From Mycobacterium cookii (GTDB lineage Bacteria; Actinomycetota; Actinomycetes; Mycobacteriales; Mycobacteriaceae), in the NCBI RefSeq assembly GCF_010727945.1, contig NZ_AP022569.1, positions 434,001 to 498,000 of the forward strand: a stretch of 64,000 nucleotides of DNA, read 5' to 3'. This document shows positions 34,220-43,208 of this stretch, in pieces (position 1 is the stretch's first letter; each line of letters opens with the position of its first letter). The position numbers and the translations under genes are program-made. The notes below the pieces were generated by a model. The model made no database searches, had not been told where the DNA came from, and saw only the letters and a list, made by a program, of their open reading frames with translations.

Positions 34220-34927
34220 ATGACAGATCGCTCGTCGCCGACCATTGGCCGGCGCCAACTCATCGGGATCTCGATATCGGCGGCCGGTGCGATGGCCGTG
34301 TCGGCGTGCGCAAGCTCGCCCCCCAAAGCACCGCCAGCGGACGAAGTCCCGGTTACTCCACCCGAGGACCTGATGCGTGAGCACGGCGTGCTCAAGCGTG
34401 TCTTGCTGATCTACCGAGAAGGCATCCGGCGACTGCAGTCCGACGACCAGAATCCCGCTCAGGCGCTCAACGCGGGCGCGGGCATCATCCGGAACTTCAT
34501 CGAGGACTACCACGAACACCTCGAGGAGCAGTACGTCTTTCCGGCGCTGGAACAAGCCAACAAGCTCCGCGACATCACCTCCGTGTTGCGAACTCAGCAC
34601 CAGCGTGGCCGTGCCGTGACGGATCGTGTCCTCGCTGCCACCGGCGCGACGGCCGCGCTAGATCAGCCTGCGCGGCAAGCGTTGACGCGCGACATGTCCG
34701 ATTTCGTCCGGATGTACGAGCCGCACGAGGCGTGGGAGGACACCGTTGTCTTTCCCGCTCTGCGCGACGTGCTGCCCGCCCAGAAGTTCCGCGAGCTGGC
34801 GGAGACCTTCGAAGACGAGGAACATCGACGATTCGGACCGGCGGGCTTCGAGGGAGTGGTCGGTAAGGTCGCCGACATCGAGAAGAGCCTCGGTATTTAC
34901 GATTTGAGCCAGTTCACCCCGAGCTAG
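34220..34927 (+). CDS. Hemerythrin-domain lipoprotein with predicted Tat signal
   Basis: The 235-residue protein begins with a twin-arginine signal (Arg11-Arg12, RRQLIGISISAAGAM) ending in a lipobox VSAC (Cys30), then a four-helix hemerythrin domain with di-iron ligands His55, His98, His100/Glu103, His127, His169 and Glu173, the full expected set. Hemerythrins bind O2, NO or iron. An exported, lipid-anchored form is less common, and Tat export would allow folding with iron in the cytoplasm. An in-frame ATG at 34190 is an alternative start with no better ribosome site. The stop overlaps the convergent DUF2231 gene in CTAG. Confidence 0.85.
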   Translation: MTDRSSPTIGRRQLIGISISAAGAMAVSACASSPPKAPPADEVPVTPPEDLMREHGVLKRVLLIYREGIRRLQSDDQNPAQALNAGAGIIRNFIEDYHEHLEEQYVFPALEQANKLRDITSVLRTQHQRGRAVTDRVLAATGATAALDQPARQALTRDMSDFVRMYEPHEAWEDTVVFPALRDVLPAQKFRELAETFEDEEHRRFGPAGFEGVVGKVADIEKSLGIYDLSQFTPS

Positions 34928-35409
34928 GGCTTGTCCGACTTGGTGAGTTCGTTCGCCCACACGGACTGGGCCCCGGAGTCACCGATGCGAACCACCTGGA
35001 CGACGGCGGCCACGCCGACGAGGATCGTGACGACCGCGACCACCACCGTGACGGCCGACCCGGGTGCGGCGGCCCGGACCTCACGCCGGTGCAGTAGCGC
35101 GAGTACGACGGCGACGACGAGCAGCGCTATCGAGAAGTAGATCATCACGCTGCCGCGGTCGGCGTGGGTGTTCAAGATGTCGCGGTGGTGGTGTTCGCGG
35201 TCGTACAGCCACCCGCCGGCGTTCGCGGTGATCGGCGTCAGCACGGTCGTGATCGCGGCGAACGCCAACACCAGCCAGACCAGGTTCCGCCTGGCCGCCG
35301 GCCACAGCGCGCACAGAATTTCCAGCAACGCCGTCAGCGGCGCCAACACCACCATCGCGTGCACAAGCAGCACGTGGGCCGGGAGCCCCGAGATCGTGGT
35401 CAACGTCAT
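34924..35409 (-). CDS. DUF2231-family membrane protein
   Basis: The 161-residue protein has four membrane segments and two His clusters, [16 protein letters not shown] near the N-terminus and [17 protein letters not shown] in the first long loop, the pattern of DUF2231 proteins. The paired His residues facing the membrane suggest haem or metal binding, but that is inference. The same frame stays open far upstream; the start at 35409 is fixed by a good Shine-Dalgarno (GAGGAGTG) and lies 51 bases from the divergent fmt. It is convergent with the hemerythrin gene. Confidence 0.75.
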   Translation of the reverse strand: MTLTTISGLPAHVLLVHAMVVLAPLTALLEILCALWPAARRNLVWLVLAFAAITTVLTPITANAGGWLYDREHHHRDILNTHADRGSVMIYFSIALLVVAVVLALLHRREVRAAAPGSAVTVVVAVVTILVGVAAVVQVVRIGDSGAQSVWANELTKSDKP

Positions 35410-35460
35410 CGCGCACTCCTCAACGGTCACCGGGCTTTGCTGACTTCCTACACTGTGCCG

Positions 35461-36402
35461 GTGCGTCTTGTCTTCGCCGGGACACCGGAGCCCGCGCTGC
35501 CCGCGCTGCAGCAGCTGATCGACTCGCCGCGCCATGACGTGATCGCGGTGCTCACCCGGCCGGACGCCGCGTCGGGACGGAACGGCAAGCCCCAGCCGTC
35601 GCCGGTGGCCCGATTGGCCCTCGAGCATGGCATCCCGGTGCTGCGCCCGGCGCGGCCCAACAGCGACGAATTCGTCGCCGAGCTGGCCGAACTTCAGCCC
35701 GACTGCTGCCCGGTGGTCGCGTTCGGCGCGCTCCTGCGTGACGCGCTGCTGGCGGTGCCGGTGCACGGCTGGGTGAATCTGCACTTCTCGCTCTTGCCCG
35801 CCTGGCGTGGGGCGGCGCCGGTGCAGGCGGCGATCGCCGCGGGGGACACCGTTACCGGTGCGACGACGTTCCAGATCGAATCCGGCTTGGACTCCGGACC
35901 GGTCTACGGGGTCGTGACCGAGGCGATCCGCCCGATCGACACCGCCGGCGATCTGCTTGAGCGGCTGTCGATTTCCGGGGCGGCGCTGTTGTCGACGACG
36001 TTGGACGGCATCGCCGACGGGGCGCTGACACCGGTCCCGCAGCCCACCGACGGGGTCAGTGTCGCGCCGAAGATCACCGTCGAGCAGGCGCGGGTGCGCT
36101 GGGACCTGCCGGCTGAGGTCGTCGAGCGACGCGTCCGCGCCGTCACGCCCAGTCCCGGCGCGTGGACCCTGATCGGTGATCTGCGGGTAAAACTCGGACC
36201 TGTATACCTCGACACCGCTGGTCAGAGTTTGCCAACACCGTTGTCGCCCGGTGATATTCACGTCGACCGCCGCAGCGTGCGAATCGGTACGGCCTCGGAG
36301 CCTGTCCGGTTGGGCCAGGTCCAGGCGCCGGGGAAGAAGGCCATGAACGCCGTCGACTGGGCCAGGGGAGCTCGCCTCGACCCGGCGGCGCGAGCGTCAT
36401 GA
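35461..36402 (+). CDS. fmt: Methionyl-tRNA formyltransferase
   Basis: The 313-residue enzyme formylates the initiator Met-tRNA using 10-formyl-tetrahydrofolate. It has the N-terminal [14 protein letters not shown], the catalytic Asn106/His108 segment (NLHFS) and the [11 protein letters not shown] signature (110-120), with the C-terminal OB-like tRNA-binding domain after ~210 ([10 protein letters not shown]). The GTG start opens the fmt-rsmB pair, whose junction is ATGA. Confidence 0.96.
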   Translation: MRLVFAGTPEPALPALQQLIDSPRHDVIAVLTRPDAASGRNGKPQPSPVARLALEHGIPVLRPARPNSDEFVAELAELQPDCCPVVAFGALLRDALLAVPVHGWVNLHFSLLPAWRGAAPVQAAIAAGDTVTGATTFQIESGLDSGPVYGVVTEAIRPIDTAGDLLERLSISGAALLSTTLDGIADGALTPVPQPTDGVSVAPKITVEQARVRWDLPAEVVERRVRAVTPSPGAWTLIGDLRVKLGPVYLDTAGQSLPTPLSPGDIHVDRRSVRIGTASEPVRLGQVQAPGKKAMNAVDWARGARLDPAARAS

Positions 36403-37772
36403 CACCACCCAAGGGCAGGCCCAGGCGTAAGCAGTTGGATCCGGCCCGTCGGGCCGCATTCGACGTCTTGCGGGCGGTGCGCGAACGCGACGCCTACCCG
36501 AATCTGCTGCTGCCAGTTCTTCTGCGCGAGAGGCACATTCATGGTCGCGACGCCGCATTCGCCACCGAATTGACCTACGGCAGCAGTCGAATCCGCGGCC
36601 TGCTGGACGCAGTCATCGGCTCGGCGGCCAACCGGTCACCGGAGACCATCGATCCGGTACTGCTCGACCTTTTGCGACTCGGGGCGTATCAACTGTTGCG
36701 CACCCGCGTTGACGCGCACGCTGCCGTCTCGACCACCGTGGAGCAGGCGGCCATCGAATTCGACTCGGCGCGTGCCGGTTTCGTCAACGGCGTACTGCGC
36801 ACCATCAGTACCCGCGACGTGCAGTCCTGGGTTGATGAGCTGGCGCCTGCGCGGTCCGCCGATCCGATCGGCCACGCCGCGTTCGTGCATGCCCACCCGC
36901 GCTGGATCGCGCAGGCCTTCGCCGACACGTTGGGCGCCGCGGCCGGCGAACTCGACGCTGCGCTGGCCGGTGACGACGAGCGGCCTCAGGTACACCTGGC
37001 TGCCCGGCCGGGCGTGCTGACCGCCGAGGAACTCGCCGCCGCGGTCGGCGGCGCGGTGGGCCGGTATTCGCCGTATGCGGTGTATCTGCCCTCCGGCGAT
37101 CCAGCACAGCTGCCCGCGGTGCGCGACGGTCAGGCCCTGGTGCAAGACGAGGGCAGCCAACTCGTCGCGCGCGCGCTCACGCTGGCGCCGATCGCCGAGG
37201 ACTCCGGGCGATGGCTGGACCTGTGCGCCGGCCCGGGCGGCAAGACCGCACTGCTAGCCGCGCTGGGCGTGGAGTCGGGAGCCCGGGTCACCGCTGTGGA
37301 GCCATTCGAGCATCGCGCCGACCTGGTTGCCGAGAACACCGCCGGTCTTCCGGTCGAGATCGTGCGGGCCGACGGTCGACAGAGCGGTCTGGAGCCCGGA
37401 TTCGACCGGGTTCTGGTCGACGCGCCGTGCACCGGCCTGGGTGCGCTGCGCCGCAGGCCCGATTCGCGCTGGCGGCGTCAACCCGCCGACATCCCGGCGT
37501 TGACCAGGCTGCAGCGCGAGCTGTTGGCGGCCGCGATCGCACTGACCCGGCCCGGCGGTGTGACTCTGTACGCCACCTGTTCGCCGCACCTGGCTGAGAC
37601 GGTCGGCGTAGTCGCCGACGCGCTGCGCCGTCATCCGGTGTCCGCGTTGGATACTCGGCCGTTGTTCGATCCCGTCCCGAATCTGGGCGACGGCCCTTAC
37701 GTGCAGCTCTGGCCGCACCGGCACGGCACCGACGCCATGTTCGCCGCGGCGCTGCTCAAAACGGACGGGTGA
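36399..37772 (+). CDS. rsmB: 16S rRNA m5C967 methyltransferase (RsmB/Fmu)
   Basis: The 457-residue SAM-dependent methyltransferase has an N-terminal NusB-like RNA-binding domain (~20-160, [19 protein letters not shown]) and a C-terminal Rossmann domain. SAM is bound at [16 protein letters not shown], with the catalytic pair of cysteines in [16 protein letters not shown] and [12 protein letters not shown]. It is translationally coupled to fmt. Confidence 0.95.
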   Translation: MTPPKGRPRRKQLDPARRAAFDVLRAVRERDAYPNLLLPVLLRERHIHGRDAAFATELTYGSSRIRGLLDAVIGSAANRSPETIDPVLLDLLRLGAYQLLRTRVDAHAAVSTTVEQAAIEFDSARAGFVNGVLRTISTRDVQSWVDELAPARSADPIGHAAFVHAHPRWIAQAFADTLGAAAGELDAALAGDDERPQVHLAARPGVLTAEELAAAVGGAVGRYSPYAVYLPSGDPAQLPAVRDGQALVQDEGSQLVARALTLAPIAEDSGRWLDLCAGPGGKTALLAALGVESGARVTAVEPFEHRADLVAENTAGLPVEIVRADGRQSGLEPGFDRVLVDAPCTGLGALRRRPDSRWRRQPADIPALTRLQRELLAAAIALTRPGGVTLYATCSPHLAETVGVVADALRRHPVSALDTRPLFDPVPNLGDGPYVQLWPHRHGTDAMFAAALLKTDG

Positions 37773-37850
37773 ATCGCCGCGAATTGTCCTGCGCTTGATC
37801 TGATGGTCGGGCTCCTCCTCAGGCCCTGCGGGTCTGCATCGTCGCCCGAC

Positions 37851-37856
37851 TAGGCT
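37851..37856 (+). promoter_or_regulatory. -10 element of a leaderless rpe transcript
   Basis: TAGGCT (TANNNT) ends seven bases before the rpe ATG at 37864. That spacing puts the expected transcription start at the A of the ATG, the arrangement of leaderless mRNAs common in mycobacteria. No Shine-Dalgarno precedes this ATG, which agrees. Confidence 0.5.
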
Positions 37857-37863
37857 GGCCCGC

Positions 37864-38553
37864 ATGTCAGGCAACTCCGATCGGCCGATGATCGCGCCGT
37901 CGATACTGGCCGCTGATTTCGCCCGGCTGGCCGATGAGTCCGCCGCGGTCGAGGGCGCTGACTGGCTGCACGTCGACGTCATGGACGCGCATTTTGTGCC
38001 GAACCTGACCATCGGGCTGCCGGTGGTGGAAAGCCTGCTCGCCGCCACCGACATTCCGATGGATTGCCATCTGATGATCGAAGACCCCGACCGCTGGGCG
38101 CCGCCGTATGCCGAAGCGGGGGCGTACAACGTGACGTTTCACGCCGAGGCAACCGACAACCCGGTGAGCGTGGCCCGCGACATCCGTGCCGCCGGCGCGA
38201 AAGCGGGCTTGAGCATCAAGCCCGGCACTGCGCTGGAGCCCTACCTGGACATCTTGAAGGACTTCGACACGTTCCTGGTCATGTCGGTCGAACCCGGCTT
38301 CGGCGGCCAGAAATTCATCCCCGAGGTCCTGAGCAAGGTGCGCGCGGTGCGCAAACTGGTCGACTCCGGCGAGCTGACGATCCTGGTCGAGATCGACGGC
38401 GGCATCAACGCCGACACCATCGAGCAGGCCGCCGAGGCCGGTGTCGACTGCTTCGTCGCGGGCTCAGCGGTCTACGGAGCCGATGACCCGGCGGCCGCCG
38501 TCGAGGCGCTACGACGACGGGCGGGCGCGGTGTCTCCGCACCTACACCGATGA
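37864..38553 (+). CDS. rpe: Ribulose-phosphate 3-epimerase
   Basis: The 229-residue TIM-barrel metalloenzyme interconverts ribulose 5-phosphate and xylulose 5-phosphate. It has [12 protein letters not shown] (11-22), the metal/catalytic [12 protein letters not shown] (HxD), [16 protein letters not shown] and [10 protein letters not shown]. Ribulose 5-phosphate is also the substrate of RibA2 (DHBP synthase), a metabolic link with the riboflavin genes that follow. The ATG appears leaderless. Its stop overlaps the ribD ATG (ATGA). Confidence 0.96.
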   Translation: MSGNSDRPMIAPSILAADFARLADESAAVEGADWLHVDVMDAHFVPNLTIGLPVVESLLAATDIPMDCHLMIEDPDRWAPPYAEAGAYNVTFHAEATDNPVSVARDIRAAGAKAGLSIKPGTALEPYLDILKDFDTFLVMSVEPGFGGQKFIPEVLSKVRAVRKLVDSGELTILVEIDGGINADTIEQAAEAGVDCFVAGSAVYGADDPAAAVEALRRRAGAVSPHLHR

Positions 38554-39614
38554 ACACCCCGGCGGCCATCGGCTACGACGCCGCCATGCAACTGGCCGTC
38601 GAACAGGCCGAACTGGTCAAGGGGAAGACCTATCCGAACCCGCCGGTCGGCGCCGTCATCCTGGACCGCGACGGCCGGGTCGTCGGCGTCGGCGGCACAC
38701 AGCGGGCGGGCAGCGCACACGCCGAGGTCGTCGCGTTGCGCCGGGCCGGACGGCTGGCCGAGGGTGGCACGGCGGTGGTCACCTTGGAACCCTGCAATCA
38801 CCACGGCAAGACCCCGCCATGCGTGGACGCGCTACTGAAATCCGGTGTCGCGACAGTGGTTTACGCTGTCGCCGACCCGAACCCGCCTGCGGCGGGCGGT
38901 GCTGGGCGACTGGTTGCGGCCGGTGTGCGCGTCGTCAACGATGTGCAGACCGACCTGGTCGTGACGGGGCCGCTGCGCGAATGGCTGCACAAGCAGCGCA
39001 CCGGATTGCCGCACGTGACATGGAAATACGCCGCCAGCATCGACGGGCGCAGCGCCGCCGCGGACGGTTCCAGCCAATGGATCACCAGTGAGGCCGCGCG
39101 AGCCGACGTGCACCGGCGGCGGGCGACCGCCGACGCGATCGTGGTGGGAACGGGCACGGTGCTGGCCGACGACCCGGCCTTGACCGCTCGCCTGCCCGAC
39201 GGCAGCCTCGCGGACCGCCAGCCGCTGCGCGTGGTGGTTGGCAGGCGCGAAATCCCCTCTGAAGCAAAGGTTCTCAACGACGACTCGCGGACCATGGTGA
39301 TGCGGACCCGCGAGCCGGCCGAGGTGCTTCAGGCGCTGTCGGATCGCACCGACGTCCTGCTCGAGGGCGGCCCGACCCTGGCCGGAGCGTTCCTGCGGGC
39401 GGGGGCGATCGACCGCATCCTCGCCTACATCGCGCCGATCCTGCTGGGCGGACCCGTCGTCGCCGTCGACGACGTCGGGGTGACCAGCATCAGCCGGGCG
39501 CTGCGCTGGCGCTACGACGGCATGGAGCGCGTCGGTCCGGACGTGGTGCTGAGTCTGGTACCCCGTGAACCGGCGTCCGGCTCGGTCAGGAACGACCGCC
39601 CAGGCCAGGGATGA
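38550..39614 (+). CDS. ribD: Bifunctional riboflavin deaminase-reductase
   Basis: The 354-residue protein catalyses the second and third steps of the riboflavin pathway. The N-terminal cytidine-deaminase-like domain has zinc ligands in HAE (His57, Glu59) and [11 protein letters not shown] (Cys82, Cys91). The C-terminal reductase domain has [30 protein letters not shown] and [14 protein letters not shown]. It is coupled to rpe by an ATGA overlap. Its last 29 bases overlap the 3' end of the convergent methyltransferase gene. Confidence 0.95.
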   Translation: MNTPAAIGYDAAMQLAVEQAELVKGKTYPNPPVGAVILDRDGRVVGVGGTQRAGSAHAEVVALRRAGRLAEGGTAVVTLEPCNHHGKTPPCVDALLKSGVATVVYAVADPNPPAAGGAGRLVAAGVRVVNDVQTDLVVTGPLREWLHKQRTGLPHVTWKYAASIDGRSAAADGSSQWITSEAARADVHRRRATADAIVVGTGTVLADDPALTARLPDGSLADRQPLRVVVGRREIPSEAKVLNDDSRTMVMRTREPAEVLQALSDRTDVLLEGGPTLAGAFLRAGAIDRILAYIAPILLGGPVVAVDDVGVTSISRALRWRYDGMERVGPDVVLSLVPREPASGSVRNDRPGQG

Positions 39615-40371
39615 GCATCGGCACGCGGCGACGGTAGTCGCGGTACCGATCCCCGAAGAACCGGGTGAGGTCGCGCTCTTCGAACTGAATCGCCATCAGG
39701 ATGTATCCGGTCATCACGGCCGCAAAGATCAAGTGCCCCAACGTCATCGTCGGCGTGGCCCAGAATGCGATCAGGAATCCGGTGTAGATCGGATGCCTGA
39801 CCACGCGGTAGAGGAACGGCGTCGCGAACTCGTGCTTGGCTGCGCGCCGGCCTTTCAGCCGGGCGAACGCCTGGCGCAGGCCGAAAAGATCGAAATGGTC
39901 GATCAAAAATGTGCTGACCAGCACCATGAGCCAGCCGATCCCGCCGACGGCGGTCAACAACGCTCGCCATGGCTGGGCGCTCACGTGCCATATGCCGGCG
40001 GTGATCGGGCGCCACAGGAGCATGAGAACGATCAGGCAGATGTTCGCGGCGAGAACGTACGTGGATCGCTCTGCGCTGGGCGGAATCACCCGGGTCCAGC
40101 GTCGTTTGAACGCCGGCCGTGCCATGACGCTGTGCTGCACGCCGAACAGCGCGAGCAACACGACATCGATGACCACCGCACCGACCGTGAGGGCGCCACT
40201 GCCGCCCCCACGATCGATGCTCTTCCCGACGGCCGCGTCGGCGACGAATCCCACCAGGTAGAGAAAGACGAGCAGGAAGAGACCGTACGTCGCGATGCCG
40301 TACGCCGCGATCACAATCCCGCCGGCGGCGTTGCCCGCGAGTCGCGATGAACCGTCATCGCCGTGAGTCAC
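39586..40371 (-). CDS. mddA: MddA-type methanethiol S-methyltransferase (isoprenylcysteine methyltransferase-like)
   Basis: The 261-residue membrane protein has about six membrane segments and the signature LYRVVRHPIYTGFLIAFWA, followed by QFEERDLTRFFGDRYRDYR, the SAM-binding region of the NnrU/ICMT-like group. The arrangement matches MddA, which methylates methanethiol to dimethyl sulfide with SAM in many soil bacteria and mycobacteria. The GTG start at 40371 is supported by GGAGG 11 bases upstream. Function is assigned by family resemblance. Confidence 0.8.
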   Translation of the reverse strand: MTHGDDGSSRLAGNAAGGIVIAAYGIATYGLFLLVFLYLVGFVADAAVGKSIDRGGGSGALTVGAVVIDVVLLALFGVQHSVMARPAFKRRWTRVIPPSAERSTYVLAANICLIVLMLLWRPITAGIWHVSAQPWRALLTAVGGIGWLMVLVSTFLIDHFDLFGLRQAFARLKGRRAAKHEFATPFLYRVVRHPIYTGFLIAFWATPTMTLGHLIFAAVMTGYILMAIQFEERDLTRFFGDRYRDYRRRVPMLIPGLGGRS

Positions 40372-40378
40372 GACGCTA

Positions 40379-40914
40379 TTGTCCTCCGATCGTCAACCGG
40401 ACACCCCGGTTTCGGCGTCAGCCGGAGAGGATCTGGAAGATTACTGGTCGCAGCTGTACCCGGAGCTTGCCCGTAAGCCGTGGACACCTCTACAGGCCGC
40501 ACGCCCATTCGATCCGGCCGATCAGCCCACTTGCGGTGGCCAGCCCACCAACAACTACGTGTTGTTCTACTGCGTGCCGGACGACTACGTTGGCTTCGAC
40601 GCGGTCAAGGCGATGCCCCAGATCTATATGCGGGGCGGCGATTTCGCGGTCGCGACCCTGATTGCGACCCAGTACGGGCTGGCGGCGCTGATTCGTGACG
40701 GCCAGGACGCCGACGCGAAGATCACCTCGCTGCGCGCCGACTGCCTGGCCGGCGGCTGGGTCGCAAGCGTCCTTCTGCAGAATCGCCCGGAGTCGCCGCG
40801 CTCCTCGTCTTCCGCGGCTCCGCTGACGTGGCGCGCCAAGCGCAGGGATCGACTCGCGTCGATGCCTACCGCGACGGCGTGATGAACGGCGCGAAAGCCT
40901 GCGTCACGCGCTAG
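40379..40914 (+). pseudogene. Decayed neutral zinc metallopeptidase fragment
   Basis: The first frame (40379 to ~40790) encodes a segment resembling the neutral zinc metallopeptidase family (Rv2575-like): LEDYWSQLYPELARKPWTPL, PTCGGQPTNN, then MRGGDFAVATLIATQYG and LRADCLAGGWVAS. The expected HExxH zinc site is replaced by ATQYGLAAL, so the catalytic residues are lost. The usual signal peptide and N-terminal third are missing. The frame then runs into unrelated codons to 40882, while the family-like C-terminus (GSTRVDAYRDGVMNGAKAC) continues in another frame to TAG 40914, showing a frameshift near 40780-40800. The TTG start is 7 bases from the divergent mddA start, so mddA borders the deletion. 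Confidence 0.6.
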
Positions 40915-40930
40915 AACACCTGGCGCCGAC

Positions 40931-41521
40931 TCAGCGAATCGGCACGCAGACGGTTGACATGATCTTGTCGGCCAGCGTCTGTCGCTTCGCATCCCACAGC
41001 GGGAACAGGTACCCGATGTAGCAGATCGCGCCATCCACCAGGTGGGCGAACTGACGCACGATCGACATCACGAAGCCGATCGGTTGGCCGGTCGCTTCGG
41101 AGATGACCTTGAACTTGAAGGCCGACTTGCCGATGGTCGAGCCGGTGGTGCCCTGTCGGTAGCCCCAGTTCCAGATCGAATACACCAGCACCAGAAGCGA
41201 TGCCAGGAACGTCGTCGCGATTCCCACGCCGGAGAACGACGAGGTGCAGGAGCCGCCGTAGCCTTCGGTATCTGCCACGCAGGCATTGGTTCCGGTGGCG
41301 ACGGCGATGCCGACCCCGATGCCACCGATGACCATCCCGGGGATGCCGTCCACGATCGTCGCACCGACGCGCGCGATCCACGACGTGTATGGCTGCGCGG
41401 CCTGCGTCCAGGCAGGCTGATCAAGGTAGGCGGGACCGCCCGGCACCGGAGGCGGCGGCGGATATCCACCGCCCGGCGGCGGGTAGGGACCGTCGGGTTG
41501 TTGGGGCGGTAGTTGCGTCAT
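40931..41521 (-). CDS. RDD-family membrane protein with proline-rich N-terminus
   Basis: The 196-residue protein has a cytoplasmic Pro/Gly-rich N-terminus (residues ~3-35, PPGGGYPPPPPVPGG) and then three or four membrane segments of the RDD domain (WIARVGATIVDGIPG with the Arg and Asp expected of the family, and KSAFKFKVISEATGQPIGF). Mycobacteria have several such proteins, whose function is unclear; some relatives act in ion or cation homeostasis. The ATG at 41521 with GAGGA upstream is chosen over a longer frame to 41629. Confidence 0.82.
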   Translation of the reverse strand: MTQLPPQQPDGPYPPPGGGYPPPPPVPGGPAYLDQPAWTQAAQPYTSWIARVGATIVDGIPGMVIGGIGVGIAVATGTNACVADTEGYGGSCTSSFSGVGIATTFLASLLVLVYSIWNWGYRQGTTGSTIGKSAFKFKVISEATGQPIGFVMSIVRQFAHLVDGAICYIGYLFPLWDAKRQTLADKIMSTVCVPIR

Positions 41522-41690
41522 GGCGTCGTCCTCGGGATCACGCCGGACCCGATGCGGTTCGGCGGGGTCAGTGTGGCCGTACTTTAAATCGTCTCCGGCC
41601 GCACGGAGGGCGATATGAGCAAATTCCAAATGAATACTGCGGCATGGTCGTGCAGTTGCAGCCGCGTCGTTAGCGGGGACGCTGAAGCGG

Positions 41691-42077
41691 CTAATAACCG
41701 ACCGCAGAGATGTACTCTAGGAATCCGAGCAATTCTGCCATTATGGACAGCGTTAACGCCGCAGCCGAAAACGGCCAGCTCAACCGCCGACGGACAATCC
41801 GGACTATTGCCAGGACGGCACCGATGACGATGAATGCGGCCGCGACCGCCAGTGCGACCGCGATCGACACCGAAGCCTGGTGGATGTGGCATGTCTCGGC
41901 GGGGCAGAAGTCGGTGAATGCTAGTACGAAAAATCCCCCACTAGCAGCGACGATCCAGCAAACCAGGCTGACGGTGAGCAGCACTGCGCTCAATACGAAG
42001 TCCCACTTGGCACGAGGCGGGTGTGCGCCGCCAAAGGTGGCCGCTGACCCGGCGAAATAAGGATAGCCGGCTGACAT
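41691..42077 (-). CDS. Small membrane protein, unknown function
   Basis: The 128-residue protein has three predicted membrane segments (residues ~28-50, 68-90 and 103-122) and a short loop with two Cys and His (FCPAETCHIHQ) between the first two, facing one side of the membrane. No family recognised. An AT-rich perfect inverted repeat lies 40 bases upstream of its ATG and may control it. Confidence 0.6.
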   Translation of the reverse strand: MSAGYPYFAGSAATFGGAHPPRAKWDFVLSAVLLTVSLVCWIVAASGGFFVLAFTDFCPAETCHIHQASVSIAVALAVAAAFIVIGAVLAIVRIVRRRLSWPFSAAALTLSIMAELLGFLEYISAVGY

Positions 42078-42116
42078 GCCATCACAATACCGAACGTGAA
42101 TTAGTGTGGCGGGTTA

Positions 42117-42133
42117 TCACATTATAAATGTGA
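42117..42133. promoter_or_regulatory. Perfect inverted repeat TCACATT-ATA-AATGTGA
   Basis: A 7-3-7 perfect palindrome lies in a 216-base gene-free gap, 40 bases upstream of the reverse-strand membrane-protein start (42077). The TCACA/TGTGA half-sites resemble CRP half-sites but in the opposite orientation. A candidate operator of unknown binder. Confidence 0.4.
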
Positions 42134-42293
42134 CTGTTCCAATGTTATTCCAAACTCAACACAGCTTCGCTCGCACGGTTTGTTGCACGGCACGGGAACG
42201 GTTCTGCAAGTCCCCGACGATGGTTGTCGAAGCGCGAGTCCTGCGCCGATGCTGCTGGCACAGCAGCAAACTATCTCTACGAGGGAATCCCGC

Positions 42294-43208
42294 CTAACCG
42301 GCCCCGGCGGGACTGACGACCGCAATGGGCAGTCGGACGCATTCGGCGGCCGGTCCGTTGAAGCCGGCGTAGAACATCGTCGCGTTGATGAACCAGCGCA
42401 TCGACGAATTGACGGCGCTGGCGGTCGGTGCCGCGTCCGTGGGCAGCGCCGTCTGGAAGGGCAAGCGGACCGCCGCGCCGTTACGCAACGCCAGTCGTTT
42501 GAACAGTGGCACGGTCCGCCCGTCGGCGAGTTCACCCGAACCCGGTGTGCGGGTCAGCGGATGGGAATCGCGCATCCACTGCCACTTCACCCGTAAGTCG
42601 CCGTCGGGCAGGTCCCGAGTGGGCGTGACGATGACGTCGCCCGTGATCGTCTCGCCGGCGTGAAATACCAGCCGGGGCAACGCGATGTCGATGTCGCACG
42701 CCCCGCTGCCGGAGACCTGCTCCAGCGGTCCGATATCGGCCGTGGCATCGTCCACGCCGGTGATCACGGCGAATTCCGCCTGTTCGTCGACGTCGTGCCC
42801 GCGGCGCTGTACGAGCAGACGGCACGACCAACTCGCGATCTGTGACGACGACGGCGGTGCCCACGACGGGATGCGGAACGTGGCTGTGCCGTCCGTGAAT
42901 TCTGATGTCGCAGTGGGTAACTCGACTTCGTCGACCCGCACCCAATCCTTGGTGTCTCGATCGGTGCCGTAGGTGGTGCCGATTTCCTGGGTCAACCACA
43001 TCGCATCGGTCGCGGCCGTCGCTGCCGCGTCTGCGCGCCCGGCCCACCGGTAACGATAAGAGTTGTAGTAGCCCAACTCGATTCGCGCCGATGTCACATC
43101 GCCGATCGGCTTCACTGCGCTCGCTCGAACGTCGATCGACTGACGCGGGTGAACCACGGACGGCGAGACGGTGACCACCGCTCGCGTCGGACGCAGGAAG
43201 CGCCGCAC
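42294..43208 (-). CDS. Arrestin-like (SpoOM-type) cytoplasmic protein
   Basis: The ~304-residue protein consists of two beta-sandwich halves: the first opens VTVSPSVVHPRQSIDVRASA, the second has DIDIALPRLVFHAGETITGD and VKWQWMRDSHPLTR, the layout of arrestin-N/SpoOM-like proteins. The GTG at 43208 overlaps the stop of the upstream membrane-protein gene (TAGTG), which fixes the start; the longer open frame to 43343 would overlap that gene. Pairing with a small membrane protein suggests the two work together, but no function is known. Confidence 0.65.
   Translation of the reverse strand: MRRFLRPTRAVVTVSPSVVHPRQSIDVRASAVKPIGDVTSARIELGYYNSYRYRWAGRADAAATAATDAMWLTQEIGTTYGTDRDTKDWVRVDEVELPTATSEFTDGTATFRIPSWAPPSSSQIASWSCRLLVQRRGHDVDEQAEFAVITGVDDATADIGPLEQVSGSGACDIDIALPRLVFHAGETITGDVIVTPTRDLPDGDLRVKWQWMRDSHPLTRTPGSGELADGRTVPLFKRLALRNGAAVRLPFQTALPTDAAPTASAVNSSMRWFINATMFYAGFNGPAAECVRLPIAVVSPAGAG

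Noticed and set aside
35410..36261. Upstream extension of the DUF2231 open frame (to 36261)
   Set aside because: The frame crosses fmt antisense and has no conserved content; the Shine-Dalgarno at 35409 and the hydrophobic N-terminus fix the start there.
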